Source: Verticillium longisporum
Lineage: Eukaryota > Ascomycota > Sordariomycetes > Glomerellales > Plectosphaerellaceae
Assembly (NCBI GenBank): GCA_019188255.1
Contig: JAETXT010000005.1
Location: forward strand, 4,154,001-4,218,000
Length of the DNA: 64,000 nucleotides
Reading direction: 5' to 3'
Part shown: piece by piece, positions 35,746 to 47,504 of the stretch
Layout: each line of letters opens with the position of its first letter
Numbering within the stretch: the stretch's first letter is position 1
Notes under the pieces: generated by a model
Databases searched by the model: none
What the model saw: only the letters and a program-made list of their open reading frames with translations
Told to the model about the DNA's origin: nothing
Translations under genes and position numbers: made by a program

Positions 35746-36760
35746 CCATAGAGGACTGAGAAACAAGGGGAGAGAAAAGGCCACACGGTACGGTGAAGAC
35801 GCGCGCATGCGCGCGCCCGTTGCACGAGGTCATGTGCCCGCCCGCCCGACCGCTCGACCGCCTACCAACACTCCTCCACCTGGCTCCTCACAACAGAGAC
35901 GAAAAGTCACGTTGACGGAGTCGGGTCGCCTTCCTCGGTCGGGTTGCGGTCGGCGTGGTCTCTCGGGAGTTTGGCATTGGGCAGCGAAACACAGGCTTGG
36001 AAAGGGGGCCCGCTTGGCCTTCCACCCCCCGGCCCCGTGGCCCATGATGTAGAGAGAGAGAGACTGAGAGAGATGATGTCTCTCGGTATTTCCTGCTGCC
36101 GCTGCCCCCATCGACCTCTTGCGTCTGATGGCCGGCGATGATGTGATTTGCGCAGCTGAACATAAGGCGAGGGGACTAGCGCCTTGAGGGTTCCAGCTGG
36201 CGTGGAGCCAGGTCCAAAACTATGAGCGAGTGAGGAGAGAAGAGAGAGGGGGGGGACCCCTCTTCATTCCTCACACGCTTGAACACTGAAGTTAAGAACA
36301 GGCCCTGAAGCTACGGGCCGGCCGAGCGCAGAGTAGCACGAACGTTGGACACCCCTCCTTTAGCACCCGAGATAAGACGGCGGGAACGGGAAACGACGGC
36401 GGAACCTTGAGTCCCCCTCCCATTGTTGCTCCATTGTCGAGTGGGTTGTTCTCCGGGGATGTGTGCTTGCTGAGCTTCGGACCGTCCCTGAGTCGGAGGT
36501 CTTGGTCGGTGGAAGTTGGATACTCGAGCAAAAGAGCATCGTCAGGTGCCATTGGCCTCTGGGGTCCCCTGGCGTTGACGAGGGCCTCGCCTTGCGCTTG
36601 GTCGTTTTCTCCGAGGAGAGGAGGGGGGGGGGGCAGCGGGCAGCGGCGGCGAGGCGAGGCGAGGCGAGTGGCTGGTGAGAGGAAGGCGTGTGTAATCGGG
36701 AAAGGGGTGTGGGCGAAGAAAAGAATGGCATATGGAAGACACTGCACAGTGCTGTACTAA

Positions 36761-36813
36761 AGGTAGGTAGGTAGGTAGGTAGGTAGGTAGGTAGGTAGGT
36801 AGGTAGGTAGGTA
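36761..36813 (+). repeat. (AGGT)n microsatellite
   Basis: Perfect AGGT array of about 53 bases (13 units), continuing imperfectly to about 36820. Confidence 0.95.
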
Positions 36814-38948
36814 GATAGGTCGAGAGGGGAAGAGGCGGGAGGAGGGGCAGAAGTCAGTTGACGATGGAGGAGTGGGCCGCCGTAGACTGGGCTGCCTCCT
36901 CTTTTGTGCACGCCAAAATGACAAGGGGTGTGTGATCGAAACGACGACAGTTCCTCGTTGGCCGACCAGGGTGGAGGGGTGTTCCAAGAGTGGATATCGC
37001 ATTATTGTTTCCCATCTTTGGCTTCCCGTGTTTCCGTCGCCTGGATGGTCGAGTGACAGAAAGAGAGGGAGATATCGCTTGTTCGCAGATCGGGCTCGGC
37101 ATGACATGACTCTAGTAGACTTCATCTCAAAAAGAAAGAGACAAGAGATACAGACAGATAGAGAGAGGCATTTATCTGGTCTATTCTTGTTCACTTGTAT
37201 TTATCCGCAAATCTAGCGCTGTTTTGAATCACAGTCGAACTAACACGGTCGGCATTGCCATCGTTCTCTCCTTTTTACGCAAACAGACTGGTGGGCTGCT
37301 TGTTCGCTGGCTCCCATCTCGGCAGGGGCCCCGGGTATCGCCCGCTCGACGCTGGGCGCCATGCCACGCACCTTGGCCGGCCGGTTCTGTTCAAGCGTTG
37401 GGCGCCGGTGTGTAGGAAAAGCCGTGCAGCCATATGCCAGTCGCGTGGGTGCAGAGGCTATCTGCGTTAGACTCGAGGTCTCAGGTCGCTGGCTCAACGA
37501 CACGACAGGAAGAATGGGGGCAGCAGGCGACGGGAGAGAAACGGTGGGACGGCAGAAACATCCTCAACGTTGACAATGTGGCGTGTTTTCTTGTCCTCTG
37601 AGCCAACATGCATCTATTGTTCTGTGTGCTCTCTGCACAGTTCATGTACATGTAGGTTGAGCAGCGCGGCTACGGGTTCTAGGATCCATGCTTTGCTGCT
37701 GCAGAGAGCGGAAGGGAGGGAGGGAAGATGACAGAGGCAGTGGGAGTGGCAGATGCATGCTGGAGAATATGCTGCGCTGGAGAAGGGCACACATCCTGGT
37801 CGAGGCCGCGAAGGAGGGGGGGACCCTGGTGCTGGCGCGCCGTCTTCCGCTGGTGTACCCTTTTAGCAGTCTTGGGGCCAGAAAGTGCGATGGGCAAGAC
37901 AAGGGGAAGTTGAGGCAGATCAGGTCGGCAGGATCAAGACAGCTGGCAAGAGCGCTGGCGACAGAAAAGAGAGAGCGCGCGCAAAAGAGACAGAACAGAA
38001 AGAGCAGGGCGCTTAAGGCAGTCTCGAGCCAATGGGAGAGTTAGCGCCCTCCAAATAGAGTCGCACTGCAGGGAATTATGACCAATGGGCGGTGTGATAT
38101 ACCCCGTCCGACCCCGATGGAGCATCGAGTGAGCTTCGGTCCTGCATGGATGAAGGTTGCAGCTGCATCTTGTACCAAAACCGACCACCAATCAGACCCC
38201 GCGGCAGTCGCACTACCGAAGGTGGCCCAAGCTCTCGAGCTCTACTCTTCCTGCCCATCGTCTGCCTGCGTCTGCCTCTACCTCTGCCTCCGCCTCTGCC
38301 CAAGACAAACACCATGACCATCACCACCAGATGGATGCGCCCTGGCTCCTTCAACCCAACCACGGCCACTGACTCGATCCACCCCAAGGCCAGACATCCC
38401 GCCCGCCCTCCCCACGCTTGGCTTGGCCTGGCCTGTCCTGTCGAAGTCTTGCTGCGCGATGATGGAGGATGCCGCCGCCTGTGGCTTGCCTACCTCTTCT
38501 GCTAGTTTTCGTCCTCGCCTACCTCAGCGACCACACAGGCTCGAGCTCACACACACACCCGCACCCGCACACCCTCGTCGGACCGCTCACAAGACATCTC
38601 CAGGGGTCTATTCTTATACCACCCTGCCAGTCTAAGCAGCAAGCTCCATGAGGGGGGCTTGTGTGGCCTGTTCCTCCCATCATCGGCATACCTGGCAGCG
38701 GTCAGTTGTTGGATTCCCTGTCAACCGACCGGCCCTTCACTCTACGATACAGTGGGCATCTTGCCTGTGGCCGCCAACCCCCCCAACCCCAGTCGACAAG
38801 ACTCTGTTGGGTTGGGCTGGCCCGGTCGTCGGCCGTGTGCGCAAGTGCAACACGGCCGAATCACGCACATCGCACCATGCATGCGCGCTGCTGCAGCACC
38901 CGACTGTGATGTCCCATGCCGATGCTCCTCGTCTCTCGCGGTACCATG

Positions 38949-38992
38949 CTAGGTGCTAGGTGCTGGGTGCTGGGTGCTAGGTGCTAGGTGCC
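38949..38992 (+). repeat. 7-bp tandem repeat (TAGGTGC)
   Basis: Six head-to-tail copies of TRGGTGC, breaking down into CAGGGTGCCAGG. Confidence 0.85.
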
Positions 38993-39512
38993 AGGGTGCC
39001 AGGATATGCTAGCATGATGGGTTGCTGGGATGCTGGCTCACTTCTTTCGCGCTGTGCCTGTGTCTCTCTGTGTCTGTCTGTCTGTGTGTCCCTCCTTGTC
39101 GCTCGTCCATCGTCGCTCAACCACATCCCACCACCATCCATACATAACCCCTCGGTAGGCGCCCGGCGGCTATCCAAGCCCTCTCTCCCTTTTTCTCGAT
39201 TTTCCTCCTTTTGCCACTCTTGCACGATTCTCCTTTTCCTCATGAGCATAAGCAAAGTGTGCAGTGCTCTCGTTCATGACCCTTCCTGCATATCGTACCT
39301 AGTGTCCTCGTTGCGAAAAGAAAAACAAACCACCCCCGGACCTGCAAGTGACGGCTGCTGGGCTGCGGTCACTGCCTCTTTGATACAACCTAGAAGTGCC
39401 GGCAACGGCCTGCTGACAAGAGGTTCCCTTCCCACCCCGTGCAAACTGGGCGGCTGGATACTACTCAACTTGGCGAACTATCCCCTCCAAAACAAAGTCA
39501 CAAAACAAAATC

Positions 39513-42155
39513 ATGAGCTTGGTAAGTTGTACCTGAGCGCGCTCACAGAACCAGTGAGCACCACAGACTAACACGGTCACGTAGCATTACACACAACAAC
39601 ACCGCGCCATGGGCGAGCGCTGGTTGCATCACTCCGAGATGCGCCAAAAGCTAATCTGCGTGATACCTTCTTCGGCCTCAAGAGCGAGCCGCAAGACCGT
39701 CCCATTTCCGTCGCAACAGAGTTTGTCGACACGGATTGGGATGAGGAAATCATCAGTGAGGCGGAAGACAACTCACCACGTCACAGCGTCAACTCGGTAT
39801 GTGCCATCTTTTGTTGAAGTCAGGGTATCGATGCAAACCCACTAACACAGTCAAAGTCTGGTGGCCAGCCAAGTATCACTACGCTCTCTTCTTACGATGA
39901 GGTGCCAACGCCAAGGTCAAGTCAAAGTCGCGTGGGCTATCTCGAGGGGATATCGCCACAGGCCGTTGAGGGTCCTAGGGGGCCGCATCTGTTCCGCAGC
40001 TCAACCACGCATTCGTTTGAGGAGGAGGCCATCCTGACACTGTCGCCCATCACGCCCAAGACGGCGCTTCCCTTCAGTGAGAGCATGCACTTTATGATGC
40101 ACGAGCCTCTCCCGACTGTCCAGTCCCTGCCACCACGACGTCGCAGCAGCCCTACTGCGCGCTTCACCACGGCCGAACTGGACTCCTCGAACCTCCTGCC
40201 CTGGACCCCCGAAATGGTCGCGCAGTCGATGCTCAATGCTGGCATAGAGTACTCGGTCGCCGAGCGATTCGTTCAGAATGACATCAACGGTGCGATTCTC
40301 ATTACCCTCAAGTTCGAGGACCTCAAGGAGCTCGACATTCCCTCCTTTGGCATGCGCCACAATGTTTGGCACCAGATCCAGAACCTGCGTGACAGCCGAC
40401 CGAGTTCACCGAGGGCGCCGACACCGATCCAAGACGAGCCGAGCCGCGAGGTGAAGAGGGAGAAGCGCAGGGACGAAGGCGAAGGACTGCTGAGGAAAAA
40501 GAGCAGTCGACGGAAGCCCAAGAAGCTGTCGCACGACGACATCATCACCCCCTCGAGTCTGTCTCTATTGTCGGCATCGAGCAGCACATCCCCAGGCCGC
40601 ACTTCTGCTCCAAGGGTGAGAACTGCTCCAAGTACCGAAAGGCACAGCGCCTGATTGATGCCTTCCGCAAAGAGCATCCCTTTGTGGACCTCGAGAGCGG
40701 TGCTGTGCTCGTCGCTGGCGATCCTGGCAACCCCATGACTGCCCGCGCCCTCGACCCTTCTGAAATCATGCGTCCCATGTCGGATGCTGTCCCCTCCGTC
40801 GTCGCGTCGTCAGACATCCTCGGCACCGGTGGTGTACCGCCCATGCAGTACCTGCAGGAGGCTGCGTTGCGTGGTGTGCAAGCGAGAGACCCTCAGGACA
40901 ACGTCAGGCAGTTCCTCGACTTCCAACAGTGCAGCGCCAACGAGGTCCCGCCGACGCCCCCTTTGAGATTCTGGCTTCGATGAAGGCGCCCAAGGAGGGC
41001 CTGCGCGCACTCCCCAAACTCGCCATCCCAGGCAAGTCACCTCTGCGGCCCGAGTCCTCAAGGGCCACGAGCGTGCCACCACCGTCAGTCCCTCAGCCGA
41101 CGCAGCAACAGTCGTCGTCGCAGGAGCATGCCTTCGTGCCTTACCGCATGGACAAGGCCGAACCTCTCTCCCCGGATCTGATGACACCCACCAACCCGTA
41201 CCGCTTCGGTACCCCTTCTCTGAGATGGATGTTCCCGTCACAGCCGTTCCCGTGGATCACATTGAGCGTAACGTCTCTCAGTCTGTGCCCCCTGACATGA
41301 ACTACCACACCATTTCCTCCTCCAACCCACCTCCTGCACGAGCCATGACCCAATCCCGCGCCTCCGCTCGCCGTCCCTCATTCCCCGTGCTCCCGGCTCT
41401 GGACGAGAACACCGCCACCCCCGTGGTGCGCACCTCGCCAGTCCGTACTTCCCCGTCCGCGGCTCACCACAGCGCGCCTCCGTCAAGGCCCCTCCCCGCG
41501 TTGCCTACCCCTGGTCCCCGCCACCGAAGGCCGTACTTTCGAGCAGGCCATCCCGCCCTCGGTGCCCGTCCGCGAGGCGGCCGCCGCCTCGGCGACCTCG
41601 ATTGTTGAGACGCCCCTGACTGCCACGACCCTCGACAGTGGCATCTCCTACCAGGGACCCATGAAGAAGCGCAAGACGCGCATGCTCCGTCACGAGTGGA
41701 ACGACGGCTACTTCACCCTCAAGGGAACGCGTCTCGCCATGCACAAGGACGCCGTGCACCTCGAGCGCGCTCTCGAATATGTTGACATTGATGACTACGC
41801 CATTGCGTGTTCGTCGCTCGCGAGCCAGAGCAAGTTGAGCGCCGCGTTCAAGCGCGTGCATCTCCACTCTGGCAGTCGCGATCTGGATAGCGTTGGTGCC
41901 TTTGCGTTCCAGCTCATCCCGCAGGATAAGAATGGAAACGGCGTAACGACGAAGCTAAGGAAGAGGGAGTCGGTTTTCTCTTTCAGCGGTGCCAATGTGC
42001 CTGCCGAGGGCGTCAACGGAACCGGCAAGACACATCATTTCGCGGTGCGCAACCGGGATGAGAGAATCGACTGGATGAGAGAGCTCATGCTCGCCAAGGC
42101 GTTGAGGCAGAAGGGACAGGGCTTTGAAGTGAGCGTTAATGGGAACATGATTTAG
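39513..42155 (+). CDS. SAM and PH domain polarity protein (Boi-like), frame broken six times
   Basis: Exons 39513-39521, 39585-39796 and 39851-42155, with introns at 39522-39584 (branch ACTAACA) and 39797-39850. The SAM domain is at about residues 190-255 (LPWTPEMVAQSMLNAG ... LKFEDLKELDIPSFGMRHNV); the PH domain at about 680-835 (GPMKKRKTRMLRHEWNDGYF, YVDIDDYAIACSSLASQSKL). The middle is a conserved disordered linker. Related Boi/Pob proteins bind Cdc42-pathway partners and lipids at growing tips. The frame shifts by -1 at A 39646-39649, C 40548-40552, C 40957-40961, C 41212-41215, C 41451-41454 and C 41516-41519. Adding one base at each gives 2532 nt, exactly 844 codons, with conserved sequence across every junction. 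The pattern points to run-length errors rather than gene death. Confidence 0.85.
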
Positions 42156-43131
42156 GCGCGAGGACGAAAGACGATGACGGGAGGCCAGAAATTGTTGGCA
42201 AGGGTCTGCGATGACCATGAGGCCCCTGGTGAGGCTGCCGGCGACGGGTCTGTTTTTTTTTGTTGCTTCTTGCATTTGGATTGTTCTCGCCTCTCCTTTG
42301 GAAAAGATGTTGTTGGGGATGGGTGCTCTCGAGAGCTGAACCCCCCCTTGATTTTTGGATCTTTGTTCGTTGGCGTTTCCGGCGTGGCATCGTGATACCT
42401 TTTTGATTGGACGCTCCTTATGAGGGTGGTGGAGGGCGATTCTGGGTAGTTTAGTCTGCAATCAAGCATGGCTTGCGTATTGCGCACGTATGAGTGTGAT
42501 GTTTGTGCTCGTGTTCGTGACAATGTACAGAGCTGTAGTATAACTTCGACTTACCAGCCTTGACGCGGGGTCTTAAGTAGCAGCAAGGGGGGACTTGATT
42601 TCCTGGACAGTCCTATTTGCATTTGCTTATGAAGTTGGACAGTAGTGACCAGATGGCGACTCGTCTGATTCGAAAGTGAAGCCCGTGGTGCTCTTTCTTT
42701 CAGTGCCTGCTGGCGATCTCGGATGTCTGGGTTCTGATATTGAAGGTAGCAAGAGTCAAGTGCTTCCTGGAAACACTTGCCTCTACCCGTGATTCTCCAC
42801 ATCCTGGATGATTGAATTATGTACCCGTCGGACAGCATGTCGACATGACGAGACGCAGCTGAGAATTGTCGCATATCTGACAACAGACCTCACAAACTCA
42901 TCGTCACGCAAATGCGATCCCCTTTTCGAAAGCTTGCAATCAGCAGTCACATCATCACAAATGATAGCACCAACACGCCAGCCAGCCAAATACAGCATAG
43001 TACATCCATTTTTCTGCCTTTCTATACATTGTAATGCTATCTTACACCCCGTGCCAAGTCCGCCTTCTCCATTTCACAGTTGATACATTGCGTATTTCTC
43101 TCCCCCTCTCTCTTTCTCACTCGACTAATGC
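42156..43131. other. convergent intergenic region
   Basis: Between the 3' ends of the SAM/PH gene and the mitoribosomal gene. No gene or stable RNA recognised. Confidence 0.6.
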
Positions 43132-44182
43132 TCAGACCTGGAACGCCGGCCGCGGGCGAATGTTGGCCGCCTCAGCAACAACAGACCAGTCGACGGCATC
43201 CCACCAGGCCTCGGCAAAGGCGCGCTTGCCGCCGATGCCGTAGTCGCGCAGCCAGGTGTGCTCCCACGTGTTGAGGCACAGCAGGGGCACGAGGTCGAGG
43301 GAGCCGGGGGCTTGGCGCCGAGCTGGTTGGCGCGCTGGGTGCTGCGCAGGAAGCCCGACGCCGAGCCGGCGGCGCCGGCCGTGTTCATGTCGCGGCCCTG
43401 CAGGCGCCAGTGGGCGCCCGGGTAGGGGGTGCCGGCGAGGTAGGTCGTCAGGATGCGGTACTCGGCGCCCGAGGGGGAGGCGCCCGCTGCGGCGGAAGAA
43501 GAAGAAGAGGAAGAGGCCGAGGCGGGTCCGCCGGCGGAGGAGAGGATGCCGGCGGCGGAGGGGCCTGTGGAGGCGGCGGACGAGGAGGCCTTGACGAGCC
43601 AGACGAAGCCCGGGCCGAACATGGAGGCGGCCGTCAGCGTCATCTCGCGGCGCAGGGTTTCGAGGGAGGAGAAGGCGGGCGAGAGGTCGGCGGCGAGCTG
43701 CGGCGGCATGGGGTTCGGGGTCGGGGTCAGGGTCTTGAAGAAGAAGTGCGTGTTGTGGGCCATGGAGGCGTGGTTGAAGATGGGCGCTTGGTCGGGGTCG
43801 CGGGCCGTCGCGTGGATGATCTGCTTCGTGTCGCGCGTTTCGAGGTCGGTGCCTGGGGTTTCTTGTCAGCTGTGATCTACCTTGTCGTTCGTTGCCGTCA
43901 TGGTGTGCGTAATTGGCTGGGGCCCAGCATCTCCTGGAACCATCCCTCTTCCGTGGCTCGGCAAATCCTCAAGGAAAGAGACATACCAGCCGTCAACGCG
44001 TTGAGCTTGTCGAGCGTGTGCGTCATGTACTCGGTCCACGCCATCTGGAAACCGTCGGCCGACAGCACGCCGGGGACACCATTGCTGAAGTCGTGGTCGA
44101 GCTTGGGGACGCTGTGCAGAGACCGCTGCTGCAGCTGTTGCGCGAGGCGGACGCGCGGCAATCTCACGCGTGGTCGGACCAT
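43132..44182 (-). CDS. SOD-like mitoribosomal small-subunit protein (mS42/mS43 type), one frame break
   Basis: Exons 44182-43987 and 43852-43132, with an intron at 43853-43986 (donor GTATGT) joining ALTAG to TDLETRD. An Arg-rich presequence (MVRPRVRLPRVRLAQQLQQR) and HSVPKLDHDF lead into a Fe/Mn superoxide-dismutase fold: FNHASMAHNTHFFFKTL, then a C-terminal block LVPLLCLNTWEHTWLRDYGI and AFAEAWWDAVDW. These match the SOD-derived proteins of the fungal mitochondrial small ribosomal subunit (Rsm26 and relatives), which are not thought to act as dismutases. A true Mn-SOD is less likely given the Ser/Ala-rich insertion. The frame slips at a run of five G on the plus strand (43306-43310), where six restore PPGSLDLV; the corrected length is 305 residues. 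Confidence 0.8.
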
Positions 44183-44948
44183 TGTGTCTGGGTGTTGGGG
44201 TGGCTGGCTTCGGCTGGTGCTTCTGCGTTCTGCGGCTGCTCTGCTTCCCCTTGTCGTCGTCGGGATCGCGTGGTGAAGGGGGTTTCGCGTGAACTTTTTT
44301 CGATGTCTCCAATTGGCGGCCTGACGGGTGAGGCCAGGTCCAGCAGCGTCCATCCCCACAGGAGCCCTGCTTATCGCTTGGGTTATCGCGTCACGTGATC
44401 ATCATTTCTCATTGAGCCTTGAGATGCGCCTGGAGTCCTGGCTGTTGGGAATTCCTTCAACATATATCGTGCGAAGGTCTTGAAGAGGTGCCGCAGATAC
44501 CTGACATGGGAACCATAGTTTTCAAATAAGTTTGTATCTGGTACTCATTCCATTTGCTGATTTCATTATCTCGGACACTCCCAAATACTATGCGTTCTCG
44601 ATCATGCTGCTCAAGCTGCCATTTCTTCATTTGACATGCTTACTATACTTAGGAAACCAACCCATGTGGCTTCCTCCGCCTCCCCTCGTCCGGCTTCGTG
44701 CCCACGAACACTCTTTTTGCATCTGAAGCCTTCAAAGGCCGGAGACTGGAGGTCCTGTTCCTCGGACACACTGTTCGTTGGCTGATAAGGCTGCGAGGCC
44801 TATCAAGCCGAAGTGAGAAAGGTGCCTAGGTAAAAGCCAAGAGTCATGAGTCGCAACATCACAGCATGTTTCATGGCTGTGTTATCAAAAACAAGAAACA
44901 TCGACTTCAGATTGCGAGCATATTCCTGCTATATGTGGTCCCATGGCC
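44183..44948. other. intergenic, no gene seen
   Basis: Promoter side of the mitoribosomal gene and 3' flank of the two-pass membrane protein. A TCACGTGA E-box-like motif occurs at about 44391-44398. Confidence 0.5.
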
Positions 44949-45944
44949 TTAGGGGTTTCCTCTCCCATGCTCCTGGCCTTGTTTCTCTTTGCTTCTCTGC
45001 TTCGTCAGCCGTCGGCGATCTTGAATCGCAACCTTCCACTCCATCAATATCTTGTACACAATGAGACCCCCGAGCGCCATGAGAAGCCCACACGCCACGA
45101 CAATCGATGCCACGCTGAATCCGACCGCGGCATCCGCCCATCGCCGGCTCCTCACCGCGGCGCCCTCCTCGCTCGCTGTGAAGATGACCTGCATGCCGCT
45201 CAAGACCACCGACACGACACCCATGACGAACAGAATGGGAACATAGAACCGCGCAAAGTACGGCCCGTATTGGTAGTCCACCCGCTGAAAGTGCGACCTG
45301 CCGAGCAGAAACGGCGCGTAAAAGTTGAGGCGCGTGAGGCGGATCTCGCCGTACTGGTACCGCTCCGAGACCTCACGGTCCTCGATGGTATTCAGACTCC
45401 CCGTGAAGGCGCAGAAATGCTCCCACGTCACATGTTCTGGTATCAGGGCCAGGCTCGGGTCCTTGGCGATGCGAAAGTCGGTCTCGTAGCGGATCAGATG
45501 ATAGTACGTCCGGATGAACCCCAGCGCCGCGCGCTGGACCCGGAGGCCCCGCTCGTCCGTGCCGTCTTTGGCGCAAATGTGATCATGCCAGAAGCCGTAG
45601 TCTCCGAGGTAGCGCGGGAGCGGCTTGACGAATATTCGGTCGTGGATCCAGACTAAGTGGAGCTTCGGGTCTTCCGTGACGACGATCGTCCGGCGCTTGA
45701 CGGATTGCCGGTGCAGTGGAGAGATGTTTTGGCTGTTTTGTCTCGACATCCACCACAGCTTGTCTGCCATTTCGTCGAGGTCGTCGTTGCATAACTCCTG
45801 GGTCAGGAAGTCCAAGACCTGAGACCGGTCATTCGAACTAACCCGAGGATACCCAGGGACCTGCTTGGCCCCCTCACTTACCTCCTCTACATCCGGCGTC
45901 AACTGCTGTGACTTTTCGAAAGGAGGCCTTTGAGTTCGCAGCAT
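44949..45944 (-). CDS. conserved fungal two-pass membrane protein of unknown function
   Basis: Single exon, 331 residues, intact frame. A soluble N-terminal two-thirds contains aromatic-rich blocks that look conserved (LHLVWIHDRIFVKPLPRYLG, GFIRTYYHLIRYETDFRIA, VTWEHFCAFTGSL), followed by two membrane helices (ARFYVPILFVMGVVSVVLSG and VGFSVASIVVACGLLMALGG) and a basic tail. I recall similar uncharacterised proteins in many filamentous fungi, often in accessory regions. No catalytic motif seen. It borders the degraded STAND gene on a divergent promoter of about 330 bases. Confidence 0.75.
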   Translation of the reverse strand: MLRTQRPPFEKSQQLTPDVEEVSEGAKQVPGYPRVSSNDRSQVLDFLTQELCNDDLDEMADKLWWMSRQNSQNISPLHRQSVKRRTIVVTEDPKLHLVWIHDRIFVKPLPRYLGDYGFWHDHICAKDGTDERGLRVQRAALGFIRTYYHLIRYETDFRIAKDPSLALIPEHVTWEHFCAFTGSLNTIEDREVSERYQYGEIRLTRLNFYAPFLLGRSHFQRVDYQYGPYFARFYVPILFVMGVVSVVLSGMQVIFTASEEGAAVRSRRWADAAVGFSVASIVVACGLLMALGGLIVYKILMEWKVAIQDRRRLTKQRSKEKQGQEHGRGNP

Positions 45945-46277
45945 GATTCACGCCAAGATGCCGAGTTTCTCAAGCTTATAGCACACAAGTGCCAGCCTGA
46001 TGATGTAGGGTCAGGCTGAGGCCTGCCTCGCCACGTGATGCGTTGGTTGCCTTGAGGCGGGGGCTCTTGGGGGCTGGCGGCTATTGGGTTGCGGCCCATC
46101 TTCTCTTCTCCCCAATCTTGTCTTTCTTGCAGTCCCCTTGGTTGTCTGACTATTCGGTTCCAAGTTATTGTACACTCTAACCGCCGGACTTCAACCTCGT
46201 CAATTCAAGCCCTGAACGACCGCCTCTTGAAGCTTTCTGCCTGGTCCAGCGCACCAACCGTATACTTCGCTGCCAAG
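45945..46277. promoter_or_regulatory. divergent promoter region, membrane protein / STAND-type gene
   Basis: 333 bases between two divergent starts. No specific site recognised. Confidence 0.4.
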
Positions 46278-47504
46278 ATGCCCGAGGACTACGAGTCGAA
46301 CCCAAAGAGACGAAGGATTCGCCCGGAGGTCTTGGTTGCGCCAAAATCCAGGTTTACCATACGCATAGACAGGATACCGAAAGACGAACAGCAGAAGACG
46401 CTAGTAGAACATTTAAACAAGATCTTGGATCGAGATGATTTCCTAAAGACTGAAGTCAATGGGTCGAGCCTAGAGGTTCACTCGATTGCCCCATTTTCCC
46501 CGAATGCGGAATGCGCTACGGTCTCATTCGAGGCATCATTGCCTCCCAAAGACCTAGCATCGCGGCTTAAACGCGCTGGACGCGATTTTCCGTACCAGTA
46601 CTCTCATGATTTTGACGGGCTTACTCCACTGTATTGTTGCCCCGGGGGCGCCGAGGTCGAGTAATAAAAGTCCGCCTTCAATCCTTAACTTCGAAATGCT
46701 CATTTGGCTCAATAGTGTCATTGCGGTACCGGGCCTCGGCAGCCATGCTCTTGGATCATGGAAAACCCCCGACAGCGATCAAGTCTGGCTCCGCGATTTT
46801 CTCCCACAAGACCTACCCAAGATTCGTGTCCTTATTTACGGTTACGATACCACGCTTCAAGATAGCGCTTCTAAGCAGTGCTTATCAGGGCTCGGGCGCA
46901 CACTGCTAGAAGAGCTAGTGGACTTCCGAACCAGGGACAGTGTACGTTGTCGTCTCACTCCTACGTGCCCGTTGCAATGGATTTTTACTGATCAAGTTCT
47001 AGACCACTCATCGTCCTATCATTTTCATCGGCCACAGCCTTGGTGGTCTTCTCATAAAGGAGCTACTTATCCGGGCCACTACGCAATAGCTCGAGGATGA
47101 GCTTGATCTTGCCAAATCCTGCATTGGTCTCATGTTTTTCGGAGTCCCCCACCATGGCTTACAGAACGACTCTTTGAGAACGATTGTACAGGGGCAGCCA
47201 AACGAAGATCTCATACGAGAGCTCCTCGTGGGCCCACATGGTGAACCGTCATCATATCTTGAGTCCAGAACAGAGCTTTTCGCACGCCACTATAAGGATA
47301 AATACAAAATAATATCCTTCTACGAGTCCCAGCTCTCGGCCACCGTTCAGGTTTAACGACCATCGTCCCATCTCATATTAATCTCATACTAACACAATAC
47401 TACAGCGCAACCAAGACGGAGTTCTACGTAAGAACGGCCTAAAACGCTTACTAGTAACGAGTATTAAGGAGTCTTATACAATGAGTAAAGGGATCAACTA
47501 TTAG
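46278..47504 (+). pseudogene. STAND/NLR-type gene remnant with alpha/beta-hydrolase (lipase-like) N-terminal domain
   Basis: Four inferred exons: 46278-46660, 46716-46941, 47003-47350 and 47406-47504, separated by 55-61 nt introns. Phases agree: the first donor/acceptor pair gives AEVDVIAVPGLGSHALGSW. The protein has the SERAC1/lipase-like effector module of fungal NLR proteins: the nucleophile elbow RPIIFIGHSLGGLLIKELL, then FFGVPHHGLQ and FARHYKDKYKIISFYESQ. Normally a NACHT or NB-ARC core and repeats follow; here the sequence runs into AT-rich DNA after GLKRLLVTS. An in-frame TAG at 47087-47089 interrupts RATTQ-stop-LEDELDL. So the receptor part is missing and the remaining domain carries a stop. 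Fungal NLRs of this type act in self/non-self recognition and cell death; that role is inferred from the family. Confidence 0.75.

Larger units (their letters stand above)
25268..39512. other. about 14 kb gene-poor stretch upstream of the Pro1-like gene
   Basis: No supportable coding gene. Base composition is not AT-rich, unlike the RIP-like tracts elsewhere. Many overlapping open frames of 60-190 codons occur on both strands, as expected by chance in GC-rich DNA; none has a domain, paired splice sites or conserved motif that I can see. It holds several simple repeats listed separately. It is upstream of both the Pro1-like gene (minus) and the SAM/PH gene (plus), so it may contain long leaders, non-coding RNAs or enhancers. 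Confidence 0.55.

Noticed and set aside
25268..39512. CRISPR-like or operon structures in the gene-poor stretch
   Set aside because: Fungal genomic context; the repeats are simple microsatellites without regular spacers.
43132..44182. Mitochondrial Mn-superoxide dismutase
   Set aside because: The Ser/Ala-rich insertion, weak metal-ligand region and sequence style fit the SOD-derived mitoribosomal proteins better.
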